Assembly (NCBI GenBank): GCA_026874595.1
Contig: CM049310.1
Span: 28,693,058 to 28,757,057, forward strand
Direction: 5' to 3'
Origin: Sipunculus nudus
Taxonomy: Eukaryota; Annelida; Sipuncula; Golfingiida; Sipunculidae
DNA length: 64,000 bases
The notes below the pieces were generated by a model, which saw nothing but the letters and a program-made list of their open reading frames with translations, searched no databases and was not told where the DNA came from. This document shows, in pieces, positions 12,648 to 24,060 of this stretch (position 1 is its first letter; every line of letters starts with the position of its first letter). Made by a program: the position numbers and the translations under genes.

Positions 12648-13189
12648 ATAGCTAAATGAAAAATGCAATGAATGCATTTGATCTCAATTTTTTCTTGAAT
12701 TTCTGATCGTTTTAACATTCAAAATACTCAAGTTACAGCCAGACCTTGCTACTGTCCGTTTTTTAGATCACATGGAGCATGATTGTAACGGGTCACCTGT
12801 TTAAAATAAGGACACGTGTTTCCCTCTTCAGGTTTTTACCGTTATGTGTCTAATGATCGTCACAAGTGAGGTTTCAGGTCTCATGGCGCATCTGGAAAGT
12901 TCAAGAATCTTCTGTTAAGTACATTAAAAGGTTTGATTATAAATATTAACATAATATTACGTAAACCCGCTTATGTTGTGTAACCCGACACAACGCTTTT
13001 TGTCCAAATTATAATGTTGCTGGTTTATCTCCAGTTACACCAGAAGGCTCATGTGAACTTCTATGAAAATCGGTCCACATCCATCATCATCAAAACTCGT
13101 AGTATCCGATATGTAATTAAATGGTGTATATTTCACAGGAATCGGTCTCACAGTTTTGTCATTTTATATTCACCGTAAGAGTCTAGAAT
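12648..13189. other. No gene; one diverged interspersed-repeat fragment
   Basis: The segment near 12855-12900 (cgtcacaagtgaggtttcaggtctcatgg, shown here only by position and type) resembles 9936-9965 and, reversed, 16285-16315. Nothing else is recognised. Confidence 0.35.
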
Positions 13190-15620
13190 TTGATTTCTGT
13201 CGACATTCCTGTCCTGCTGTAATACCTGTATGTGTTTTCAGTACTGACTCTTGTGGACATTCCTGTTCTGCTGTTATACCTGTATGTGCCACCAGTACTG
13301 ACTCTTGTGGATTTTCCTGCCCTGCTGTTATACCTGTATATGCCTCCGGAACTGACTCTTAACGACTTTCCTGCTCTGTTGTTATAACTGTATGTGCCTC
13401 CAGTACTGACTTTTGTGGACTTTCCCGCTCAGCTGCTTTACCTGTATCTGCCTCCAGTACTGACTCTTATGGACTTTCCTGCCCTGCTTTTATGCCTGTA
13501 TTTGTCTCCAGAACTGACTCTAAACGACTCTCTTGCTCTGTTGTTATAACTGTATGTGCCTCCAGTACTGACTTTTGTGGACTTTCCTGCTCAGCTGCTT
13601 TACCTGTATCTGCCTCCAGTACTGACTCTTATGGACTTTCCTGCCCTGCTTTTATGCCTGTATTTGCCTCCAGAACTGACTCTTAACGACTTTCCTGCTC
13701 TGTTGTTATAACTGTATGTGCCTCCAGTACTGACTTTTGTGGACTTTCCTGCTCAGCTGCTTTACCTGTATCTGCCTCCAGTACTTACTCTTATGGACTT
13801 TCCTGCCCTGCTTTTATGCCTGTATTTGTCTCCAGAACTGACTCTAAACGACTCTCTTGCTCTGTTGTTATAACTGTATGTGCCTCCAGTACTGACTTTT
13901 GTGGACTTTCCTGCTCAGCTTCTTTACCTGTATCTGCCTCCAGTACTTACTCATATTGACTTTCCTGCCCTGCTTTTATGCCTGTATTTGTCTCCAGAAC
14001 TGACTCTAAACGACTCTCTTGCTCTGTTGTTATAACTGTATGTGCCTCCAGTACTGACTTTTGTGGACTTTCCTGCTCAGCTGCTTTACCTGTATCTGCC
14101 TCCAGTACTTACTCTTATGGACTTTCCTGCCCTGCTTTTATGCCTGTATTTGTCTCCAGAACTGACTCTAAACGACTCTCTTGCTCTGTTGTTATAACTG
14201 TATGTGCCTCCAGTACTGACTTTTGTGGACTTTCCTGCTCAGCTGCTTTACCTGTATCTGCCTCCAGTACTTACTCTTATGGACTTTCCTGCCCTGCTTT
14301 TATGCCTGTATTTGTCTCCAGAACTGACTCTAAACGACTCTCTTGCTCTGTTGTTATAACTGTATGTGCCTCCAGTACTGACTTTTGTGGACTTTCCTGC
14401 TCAGCTGCTTTACCTGTATCTGCCTCCAGTACTTACTCTTATGGACTTTCCTGCCCTGCTTTTATGCCTGTATTTGTCTCCAGAACTGACTCTAAACGAC
14501 TCTCTTGCTCTGTTGTTATAACTGTATGTGCCTCCAGTACTGACTTTTGTGGACTTTCCTGCTCAGCTTCTTTACCTGTATCTGCCTCCAGTACTTACTC
14601 TTATGGACTTTCCTGCCCTGCTTTTATGCCTGTATTTGTCTCCAGAACTGATTCTAAACGACTCTCTTGCTCTGTTGTTATAACTGTATGTGCCTCCAGT
14701 ACTGACTTTGGTGGACTTTCCTGCTCAGCTGCTTTACCTGTATCTGCCTCCAGTACTTACTCTTATGGACTTTCCTGCCCTGCTTTTATGCCTGTATTTG
14801 TCTCGAGAACTGACTCTAAACGACTCTCTTGCTCTGTTGTTATAACTGTATGTGCCTCCAGTACTGACTTTTGTGGACTTTCCTGCTCAGCTGCTTTACC
14901 TGTATCTGCCTCCAGTACTTACTCTTATGGACTTTCCTGCCCTGCTTTTATGCCTGTATTTGTCTCCAGAACTGACTCTAAACGACTCTCTTGCTCTGTT
15001 GTTATAACTGTATGTGCCTCCAGTACTGACATTTGTGGACTTTCCTGCTCAGCTGCTTTACCTGTATCTGCCTCCAGTACTGACTCTTATGGACTTTCCT
15101 GTCCTGCTTTTATACCTGTATTTGTCTCCAGAACTGACCCTAAACGACTCTCTTGCTCTGTTGTTATAACTGTATGTGCCTCCAGTACTGACTTTTGTGG
15201 ACTTTCCTGCTCAGCTGCTTTACCTGTATCTGCCTCCAGTACTGACTCTTATGGACTTTCCTGCCCTGCTTTTATACCTGTATTTGTCTCCAGAACTGAC
15301 TCTAAACGACTCTCTTGCTCTGTTGTTATAACTGTTTGTGCCTCCAGTACTGACTTTTCTGGACTTTCCTGCTCTGCTGCTTTACCTGTATCTGCCTCCA
15401 GTACTTACTCTTATGGACTTTCCTGCCCTGCTTTTATGCCTGTATTTGCCTCCAGAACTGACTCTAAACGACTCTCTTGCTCTGTTGTTATACCTGTATC
15501 TGCCTCCAGTACTGACTTATGTGGACTTTCATGCTCTGCTGTTATACCTGTATGTGCCTCTTGAACTGACTCTTGAAGACTTTCCTGCTCTGATGTTTTA
15601 ACTGTATGTGCCTCCAGTAC
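13190..15620. repeat. 54-bp minisatellite with 162-bp higher-order structure
   Basis: About 45 tandem units of 54 bp. From about 13440 onward three unit types alternate, giving a 162-bp higher-order repeat. Because 54 is a multiple of three, one plus-strand frame stays open for 528 codons (13978-15564) with 18-residue repeats such as PVSASSTYSYGLSCPAF. The same frame is closed by TAA or TGA at about 13360, 13684 and 13969. The minus strand also reads an 18-residue repeat (SVLEAHTGITAEQESPQE-like) but has a stop in one unit of every three (CAA to TAA). Units differ by amino-acid-changing substitutions in every frame, which argues against current coding. I call it a satellite, with some chance that it derives from a repetitive coding exon. 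Confidence 0.9.
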
Positions 15621-18601
15621 AAATGAGACGCAGGACGTTTGCGTGCTGCATTTTGTTAACGGCAGATTGTGAAAAAAGACATAGTCACACGTCCGCTGGT
15701 GTGAATTTAACAAGGAGACAAACTAAATAAAATTTAAAAATCACTATAGAATAGAAGCAAGGAGCTTCTAAAAAAGACGGTACTGTATAAAAAATGCCAT
15801 AATTACAGTTGTTTTCCTGTAAAAAAGAGTTGTAAAAAAAGAAGATGTATTGTTCAGTGATAACTTACTATTTTATTAGTTTACAATTAGGCACATCAAA
15901 TTAAATTGAGAGTCAGATGATTACTGGGCCATATGATATGATTGCTCTGCCTTAGCAATATTTTTTTGGAAAATCATGAAAAAAAAATTATAAAAAATGC
16001 CATTTTACACAGCTACCATTATTCCTCCTTTTTTACTCGTTCCCATGATTATAGATCAAATATAAATTCTACCAATGTCATATTGTGAACACGAATTCCA
16101 AGTTAGAATTAGTTGAAACGGATGTTTCACAGGAGTCGCATGTATCACTTACATAAATCAGAGGTGGACAAGTTTGCAAGGTGTCACCTTGTAGACTCAA
16201 TAACATTCACAACATGTTTACTTAACAAAAAGGCACTTTGAGTCACATGCAGCAGGTCACGTGATGTCCCTGACCTTCACGGTGGCGCCATGTGACCTAA
16301 ACCTCATGTGCTAAGATCACATGTACCTTACCTTGCACGCTAGTGACATGTCGTGCATGTTTTTGTTTTATTTTACTACTGACCCGTTACAAAAATGTTC
16401 CTGGGGTAAAACGAGAACCAGTGAGTCTGTTGGCCGAAAATCCGTTATCAAAACGTGCATTACTTTATCGATGCCAAGACTGTCTTGGAAAAAAATGAAT
16501 GTCTGGGAAGACTCTAGTGTAAGCCAATACTGTTATACCAGGAGTTTCTGGAGAAGCAAGTTGGCTCTGAAGTTCAGACGAATATTACATCAAAATGCTA
16601 CAATTTTTGAAGATATTTTAGTTAATGGACGAAAAGAGCTTGAACAGAGAGCTGATGTATTGATCAAAGGTGGGAAATCTTGAATATAGTTTATAAAGCA
16701 AACACTTAGCCTCATGAAATTTGGGCGGTCATTTGGAACCTTCTATTAATCAAGTCTGGATAAGACAAATGAAATGAAGTCATATGAACTTATATGTATC
16801 GTTTGATTAAAACATTTATCACATTGAATCAGAGAGTAAGATTCTGCGCTTTCGTAGCTTAGATACGGAATTTTAATGTTGAACATGTTGATTTTTTATC
16901 AAGCAGAATTAGGATTCAAAACCTGTGAACCAAATAAACACTTTACACTCTTGTGAATTATTTTATAAACACATTTTGACTGCAAATAGAAATATCAGTT
17001 GCACAAAATAAATAAATTATAAAAAAACTATTTGCAGGATCAAACCTTTTGTCCGCATGTTTTTACACGATAATTATTTTTAAGATTATTCTTTAAAATT
17101 GCCCTTTGGCCTGAAGCAGATATGCAGATATTCCGCAAATTTTGTGTTTAGTAGTCATAAATCATGTTTGCCTTGGCGCAAGGCTGAGAATTACACACCG
17201 AGGAACCCGGACCATATTCAGCCTTGAAATTATTCTTTCGAAATATCGTAGCGGCCCTTCCGATATATCAGAAGGAACGGATAAAAGAGTAATTAAGAAT
17301 AAGATACAGCATAAACTTTGTTCACTCTACCTATATATCCTTTATTTCTCAGTTTCAATACGTGTGGAGTGTTCTGTTTATTTTATATATGATTTAACAG
17401 CATTTTATTATGAAGAGAAAAGACCATCACTGACACAGCCATGTTGCTGAGGCATGAACTCTGGTCACCCATGACCTGACCTGTGACCTGACCTCTGGTG
17501 CACCATAGTAATTTATATCTATATTTAAATCTATTCCAAAACATCTTTGTTCATGAATAATACTTATGAGTCTTTATAAGTCTTTTATAAGCTTATGGCT
17601 ATGTCTTTTAAGTTTTTAACAAATTTGCCATTGAAAGTTATGGAAACAATATTCATGGCAGGCTCCAGGAAATCAACAGGAGTTGAAATCTTGACAATTT
17701 CCTTATAGGAGCACTCCTACATTATTTATTTTTGCTCCAGAACAGTTTATTATACATTATTGGTAAGAAATTTGCTCAGTTGCTACCGTTTATTTTGCAA
17801 ATATTCTAATATACCCTTACTACGCTTTTCCATAGGACGATCCCCATAAATGAAAACTAATTTAAGTTATGAACCCATAACATATATCATGTTAAAGTAT
17901 TTACTTTGCGACTCTTTTTGCGTTATGCTGATGGACCGTGGATGGCGTTTTCCCGGAACTGCTGGACAGTATATTCCTCCATGGTACACTTGCCTTGCCT
18001 CTGGTTGGATTATTTGTCTGCTACAAAATCACAGTAAGATAAGCCGTTATTTTTTACGCAGAAAATCGGCGAAATAGCTCCTGCTGCCTTTGGACCAGAT
18101 ATGTTTATACTGCTTCACTTGTATGAAAAATTATCCAGAAAAAAAAACAGGCAGACATTGGCACTAGGACAAATTATCAATAAACTACACATTCATAACT
18201 GCAGTACCAGTAAGTGGAATCTCATGATGGTGATTCATAAAAAAATAACCATTATTAGACTAAGTGAAATTCCAAAACGGGGTGTACTGGGTGCGAGGGG
18301 GGGCATGGTCTGGAACGGTAGAGTTTGTAAGGTATCCAAATAAAGAGCTTCTGTTTTCTCTTTGTAGGCCTAAAAGGAGTATTTTCTAAATATTTTTGGA
18401 AATTCTCGTCGGAAGGTTATGTTTAAACATGTTTCTAACATTTATGTTTTATAGCTACCATTTGTTCTAAAGATATTCTACAGCTAATACATCCTCTTCT
18501 GTAATGTTATTGGGGCAAGACTATATAGCAATTCTAAAAATCAGTCGCATCTACTCACTCATGCCCCATGATTCTTTGCTGATGTTTCAAGGTTAGGAGG
18601 A
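15621..18601. other. Unassigned AT-rich DNA
   Basis: Contains a 120-codon plus frame at 16321-16683 and a 75-codon one at 17850-18077. The latter ends at a donor-like AATCACA/GTAAGA and contains pieces such as MDRGWRFPGTAGQYIPPW. Both lengths are within chance. The segment 16225-16320 is a reversed, diverged copy of 9930-10025. Confidence 0.3.
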
Positions 18602-18650
18602 ATGGAAATTATGTCTTTTAATCCGGCCGCAGCCTTCCCATGGACGTTGA
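18602..18650 (+). CDS. Candidate first coding exon of an unknown + strand gene
   Basis: ATG at 18602 has a purine at -3 and G at +4. The 16 codons read MEIMSFNPAAAFPWTL and run into a donor TTGA/GTAAGC, leaving phase 1. GC content rises locally. A terminal exon with similar Pro/Ala/Val-rich character lies at 22933-23058 on the same strand. It starts in phase 0, so at least one intermediate exon would be needed. That they belong together is inference. No family is recognised. Confidence 0.28.
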
Positions 18651-19060
18651 GTAAGCACGTGTCTCTGTGACGCGTGAGCAAAGATGGGCCGTTATTTCCA
18701 GGACACAGGCGCTTGACACTCACAACGACTGGGCGATGTTAGAAGTAACAAAATACCCTTACCCGCTCGCAATTTTATGTATTTTTCTAGGTTTACTTAT
18801 TTTGAATGAGTATACACTAAAATATGCCCTGATCTAAATTTAAAAATGTACAATCTCTTCTTGGTTCGCTCCCCCACGAACTTACACGAGACATTCGAAC
18901 TGGCTCATGGGTGAACTACCTTCCGGCGCTGGAATTTTTATAAATTGTGTTATACAAAAGTAATAGTAGGAAATGATTTAAAATGTCCTGTAGTGCATAC
19001 CATGCGGTGTCTGCAGTTTCCTCTCAAACTAATACATGTGTATTTTTCTAACAGCCAGCT
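18651..19060. other. No supported feature
   Basis: A CpG-containing patch at 18650-18740 follows the candidate exon; the rest is AT-rich without open frames worth listing. Confidence 0.35.
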
Positions 19061-19351
19061 GCTTGAAAAGTAGAAAGGATTGATATACGAGGAAAGAGCG
19101 GGATGTGAACAAAATTCCACAAAGCGAGAACACGCGACACCAGGAAACTTTTTTCATATACACTAGCGTTTTAATTCTTACACGGTTAGATACGATGTGG
19201 AAATCCAAGATATCTTTCACTTACTTTTGCTTGTCTCCTTATCCTCAGCATATTCGGTACAGAGAGCAGGACATTTGGAACAATTTTTTTTATGACACGT
19301 TTCTTGTACTGTATATAAACCATACAAAACTAGAACGGAGAACCCGCTCAC

Positions 19352-19601
19352 CCATGTCTCTCGCCAGTGTAATTGCACCTGTGTCCACCGGAGGGTTTAC
19401 TACAGAACTTCTGGAGCATACACCATCAAAATCATAAACGTAAAGAGCGTGAACGTAATAGGTAGTTTTAACAGGTCTTTTGTTCTGCCTGGCTAGTTTG
19501 AGCTTTTTAAAGTAGCTATTAACGTTACAGCCTCTTTGTTTCGATGGTTTCCAGGACACTTTAAAAGTTAAAGTCTCCTTGATCGACAAACATGTGACCA
19601 T
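19352..19601 (-). CDS. Candidate first exon of a small unknown minus-strand gene
   Basis: ATG at 19601 has A at -3 and G at +4. The frame runs 83 codons to a donor ACATGG/GTGAGC at 19351 (phase 1). Recognisable pieces include IKETLTFKVSWKPSKQRGC, YVHALYVYDFDGVC and NPPVDTGAITLARDM. Just downstream, an acceptor-like tttatatacag gives a phase-compatible segment (about 19233-19308) reading QETCHKKNCSKCPALC and ending at AAAA/GTAAGT. The intron between them would be only about 43 bp, so a frameshifted pseudogene is an alternative. The second segment is Cys-rich. No family is recognised. Confidence 0.28.
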
Positions 19602-20229
19602 TACACCACGGTGTTAATACAGTCAGGACGGAGCTCACGCAAATCAAAGCTTTATCATGTCCTGTTTGTGTCTACGTTTGTCGCAACAGTATTCACTTTT
19701 CATGTTATACCACATTCCGCCCTTAATGCAATTCTAAAGTTTGTATGCACTGCTGTTCTCCCGTACTTTTCTCGCTAGCTACTACTGACCGCTCGTACAC
19801 GGAACATGTGCTTGGATAAATTTTTATAGTGGAAATTAGTTCAACCATTATCTATATATTTTTCCAACAAATATTTTCTTTTATTAATTGTTATTAATTA
19901 TAATATATATTACGTACAAAAAAGGGACATCATAAAAAAAGGAAGAAAACAATTGGCAAATAAACAAAATAGCATAAATCGTAAAACGTATTTTTTTAAG
20001 TTTAAAATCTTGAAAACTTTAATTTATTCTCAGACATTTTTTTTTTTCTTATTGGGATTCCAAGCACATACACACATTATTGGTGATTATAAATTTGAAG
20101 TAATTTAGGCTAGATTATAATAAAAACCTTACTGACTGATAATATCACAGTAACATTAAGAAGAACTTTTTGGGTATGTCACTTAACCTCATGCTTTTCC
20201 CTCGAGTACTTTTTATCATAGATGACTAA
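19602..20229. other. No feature seen
   Basis: AT-rich sequence with T and A homopolymers (for example near 20035-20048), without coding or repeat signals. Confidence 0.4.
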
Positions 20230-21745
20230 AGGTCATCTGTGCTTTAGCGATCACTCTTGGTCCGTCGTGCGTCTGTCCGTCCGTCCGTCTGCCCTTTCAG
20301 AGCACAATAGGAACCGCTGGACCTGGGAAACTTCTAACTGAAACCCATGTAGGTCCATAAAAATATCCTTGGAAACATTAAATCAGGTCACTGCGACCTA
20401 TATCCGCTGAGTATGGGGCTCTAAAATTCACCCTTGGAATAATTAAAAATTGATACAAAAGCTCAATTATCTCAATAAACTATTACATTGACTGCCAATG
20501 ATTCTTTCCATGTTAATTGATCAAATATTGTTTCATCAATTCCTGAAGACTGGAGGCGCCACCGTTATTTTTTTCTTAATTCTACGCATGTCTTTCTTTA
20601 TTTTTGAGACCTAAAAATAAAGCAGCATAACAGGGCACACACCGTAACCGTTTGACCTAGAAACTTTGAATTTTACATCCAGGGAGGTCCTTTTTCATTA
20701 GGTCAGGTCATGGTGACCTATATTCTGCGAGCTACTGGCCGAAAACATGATTTTGAGAACCCAGAGAGTCAGACAGGGCATAAATTGTATCGATTCGGCC
20801 TAGAATCTTCTAATGTTACATCCAGGGAGGTCCTGGATATATGTTATTGTAAACATGCAATTAGGTCACCATGACCTATATTCTTTGAGCTAATGGGAAA
20901 AAATATGAATTAAGCACCCTAAAAGTTAGATGGGCTCAAATTGTATCCGTTAGGCCTAGAATCTTCTTACGCATTATCCAAGGTGTTTCTGGGCAAATTT
21001 TCTTAGAAACCTTAAACAAGGTCATGATGACCTAAATTTTGCATTTCTTTCTCGATTTTTGAGACTTTAAAAAAAGCAGCATAACAGGGCACAAACCGAA
21101 ACTTTTAGTATCCATTTGGCCTACAATCTCCTTACGTGAGTCATGAAATTAGGTAACTGTGACCTATAATATGTTAGCTGTGGGAAAAGACATGATTTGA
21201 GCACCTTGGAAGTCAGATGTTCACAAACTGAATCCGTTAGCCCTAGAATGTTCTAATGAAATATCCATGGAAGTTTTGGATAAATTTTCTTGGAAACTTA
21301 AAATAAGGTCGGTGACTGGCCAAAAACATGGTTTTCAAACAACCAGACAGGGAACAAATCATAACTGTTAGGCATTCAATCTTATAACAAAACATCCAAA
21401 GAGGTTCCAGCCAAATCTCCTTTGAAACCCTAAATTAGGTCATGGTGACCTATATTCTGCAAACACCCAGAAAGTCAGACAGGTCACAAATCTTTACTGT
21501 TGGTTCTAGCTATGTCTTTCTAAATATAAAGGGAGGACATTGTAATGTCTCCTTTTACATCCGAAATAAGCTCATTGTGACCTATATTCTGTGAGTCATA
21601 TGACAGTTTGACGTAAAATCTTCTAAATTAGCATCTGAGGAGTAGTTAAAAAAACTTCTTGGTGTTACCCAGTTCCTAAGGGCTATTATATGGTCAAAAA
21701 AGCACGGTTTTGAGCACTCAAGAAGTCATTCTACCCATTGTTCAA
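20230..21745. repeat. Degenerate tandem array (units about 135-160 bp) carrying ERE-like palindromes
   Basis: Diverged units share the phrases gacagggcacaaa, gttaggcctagaatctt, acatccagggaggtcc and tgacctatattctg. In most units the core is an inverted repeat AGGTCAnnnTGACCT. Exact matches are at 20705-20719, 20863-20877, 21019-21033 and 21437-21451. One-mismatch copies are at 20385-20399, 21151-21165 and 21569-21583, and a decayed one is near 21306. This equals the consensus estrogen response element (two AGGTCA half-sites inverted with 3-bp spacing). The array starts after a (CCGT)n-like stretch at about 20270-20290. Whether any receptor binds is unknown; the palindrome may simply be conserved repeat sequence. 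Confidence 0.85.
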
Positions 21746-22932
21746 GGCTCCTTAAAAAATATTTGTTACCAGATCATAACATCACCTGTGTACATGTAAA
21801 ATTCAGCTGAGCGTCATGACCCATGGTTCACTTGCAAATCTCTGTAAGCGTGTGAATATATGTATGCATTCTGCCTCAGTGTTTTAAGGCACAATATGAA
21901 TACATCTTTTAAGAAAAAGCTTGAACCTGAATCCATCATTTTAGTTTCGACAGCAATGCATTAACTCCAGTATATTTAAACCGATTCCCTGATTAAGTGA
22001 AGACAAATAAGCCACAAGCCATGCGTATCGAAATGCGCAGAGATCCATAAACTATGGTTCATCGAAGACGTAGCAAAATGTTCTTAATGCCCTCACATGA
22101 CTTTGTAGTTTATTTAGTTAGAAATGACTTGAGGTGACAAATCGAGAAAAGTTCTAATTAACACTCTCAGCAGACATGGATGACCTGGCATGAACAAGTG
22201 TAAGGTAAACTGTCAGATATTGTATTTTAACATCAGTGCATATAGAAACGATGTGACACATGATATTTCCGTTCGAGTATTGCCATGGTTTTTTCATGGT
22301 ACCTGGCTTTCCAGTGTGTCTTTTACTCACCGACAGGGCGGCGCCATAATCAATCTTGCTGGATGATTCTACATGTACATGTACATGGACCATAAAATGA
22401 TACTTATGCAATAAAAAACAGTTTCGATACACTTTCAGTCCAGATTTAACATATTTTTTTATCTTCGCTAACGCGAAACCTTTGTTCAAATGTTATTTAA
22501 CTGTTTCAGCTCTTTTAACACTTTCACTTCATGTGTTATTTCAATGCATTCAGTTCAATTTCTTTTATGCAAATTAGCCAGCTTTCTGAATTTAGAGTTT
22601 CTATGGTTGCATATTAATCACATTGATACTTGTCTGATGTGAATAGCATGAACTTTGATACTTTGTTTAATATATGTCATATTTGATACATTATCTCCTA
22701 TACGCAGGTTGCACCACATCTGCAGCAAAAATGTAACATTTTCTTTGCCATGAATTATAAACTATATTATACTTGACGCTTTTGGCACTAAATCTTTCTT
22801 ACGTAGCGACGTTATTTTGGTCTTGAAGTGTCGGAAATTATGCCAAGTTTGTCCTAAGGGGGTCATTTTCCATGTTTCCGCAAAATTTCTGAGGACTTTG
22901 ATTTTTTTGTGTCTATTTTTTGTCTTTTGCAG
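21746..22932. other. No supported gene
   Basis: AT-rich sequence leading to a long pyrimidine tract at 22900-22932. A palindromic acatgtacatgtacatg lies at about 22370-22386. Confidence 0.35.
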
Positions 22933-23058
22933 CGCCATCTACTAGAGACCGCGCCAGTTTATCCAGCTCGGCCCGTACTGGTCCCGTTTTATAACCCGGT
23001 CTATTCGAACTCTTGCTATGGAAACCCCGTCGTACCGGCCGAAGTCCTGTGGACCTGA
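22933..23058 (+). CDS. Candidate terminal coding exon of an unknown gene
   Basis: A textbook acceptor (polypyrimidine tract then cttttgcag ending 22932) opens a phase-0 frame of 41 codons ending at TGA 23056-23058. The peptide is Pro/Val/Tyr-rich: APVYPARPVLVPFYNPVY, then SNSCYGNPVVPAEVLWT. The segment is clearly richer in GC and CpG than its flanks. A polyadenylation signal follows at 23186-23191, a normal 3' untranslated length. The low-complexity tail resembles the disordered C terminus of a cytoplasmic or RNA-binding protein, but no family can be named. Confidence 0.42.
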   Translation, partial: RHLLETAPVYPARPVLVPFYNPVYSNSCYGNPVVPAEVLWT

Positions 23059-23185
23059 CAAAACCAAAGAACAGGCAAAATGCTAGTTAAAATAATAATA
23101 TATATTTCACAGGGAATCTTTATTTGTATTGCATATTTGAGGTTCTCTGTGAGCCTTGTGTTTTATGATAAAAACTGGATGAAAA

Positions 23186-23191
23186 AATAAA
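23186..23191 (+). promoter_or_regulatory. Polyadenylation signal AATAAA
   Basis: AATAAA lies about 130 nt after the stop codon at 23056-23058, in an A-rich context. It fits the 3' end of the candidate terminal exon. Confidence 0.4.
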
Positions 23192-23550
23192 TAGATTTCC
23201 TTACAAATACTACGTTTCATTTATTTAAGTTAACTTGACCGACGCATTCCCATCTTGGGCAACACTTTGATGGCAATAATATCTTATTATGTTTACCAAA
23301 TAAGAAAACCAGTATTATAAAAACACATTGATGGTGATAATATCTAATAACGTTTATTAAGTCAGAAAACCATTTATGATAAACCTTATTTTTACTTGTC
23401 TGCTCCCTCTAAACGATAAGAATTATCCTAAATGCCTTAGAGTTTTCACTCTTATGAACTGAAGCCAGCAGAAAACGTGTTGCTCAACCCCTAAACAAAA
23501 ATGTGTGTACTTCCTGAAAAGGCGTTTTATGCCATTAGTGTTAATAATCC
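23192..23550. other. Short two-copy repeat, otherwise blank
   Basis: Two direct copies of about 68 bp (near 23263-23330 and 23328-23395) share gatggcaataatatct / gatggtgataatatct and a downstream agaaaaccag / agaaaaccat. No gene is seen. Confidence 0.4.
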
Positions 23551-23793
23551 GTCTGTTGTGGAGCATGATAGCATAATGGTGATGTAATAATCAGTCTGTG
23601 GAGCCTGGTGGCGTAATGGTGGCGTTATAATTAGTCTGTGGAGCGTGATGGCGTAAAGATGGGGTAACTATCAGTCTGTGGAACGTGGTCGCGTATTGGT
23701 GACGTATTATTCAGTCTGTTGAGCTTGGTGGCGTAAAAGTGGCGTAATAATCAGTCTGTGGAGTGTGGTGGCGAAATAGTCAGGGCATTGGAC
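23551..23793 (+). repeat. 40-bp minisatellite resembling amplified SINE promoter heads
   Basis: gtctgtggag-type unit starts fall at 23594, 23634, 23674, 23714 and 23754, exactly 40 bp apart, with a diverged copy at 23551. The unit contains ggtggcgtaatggtggcgta, and the last unit merges into the box A region of the SINE that follows. Confidence 0.85.
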
Positions 23794-24060
23794 TTGTTAC
23801 CGCAAGGTTATGGGTTCGAGCCCCGTTCACTCAGCCTTCCTCACTAAGAGACCTGGTCAGAGTCTTTACCACAAGGGTGAGCCCTCTCTGCCCAGTAGTG
23901 AATGGCTACTGGTCATGCATGGGTGGCAGGCAAAATGTAGAATTGATTACCCTATTGCGTCTACAAAGGCGAGAAAAGCTACTAGAATGAACAGACCCGA
24001 AGACCAGGAAGACAAAGTGTAAAGTTGGATGAGACTCACACGGAGTGATATCACACTGTT
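23757..24060 (+). mobile_element. tRNA-derived SINE (second family)
   Basis: Box A (tggcgaaatagtcagggcat, about 23768-23787) and box B (gggttcgagcccc, about 23811-23823) are spaced as in tRNA genes. The head resembles a tRNA but lacks a matching acceptor stem. The body is unlike that of the SINE at 12195. No clear target-site duplication was found because the 5' end is embedded in the 40-bp array. The 3' limit (around 24060) is approximate. Confidence 0.7.

Noticed and set aside
13978-15564. 528-codon plus-strand open frame as a repetitive protein gene
   Set aside because: Stops interrupt the same frame in other units, variation between units changes amino acids freely, and there is no start, signal peptide or splice structure; treated as a satellite.
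23768-23830. A second tRNA gene
   Set aside because: tRNA-like head only; no pairing 3' acceptor strand, and a SINE body follows.
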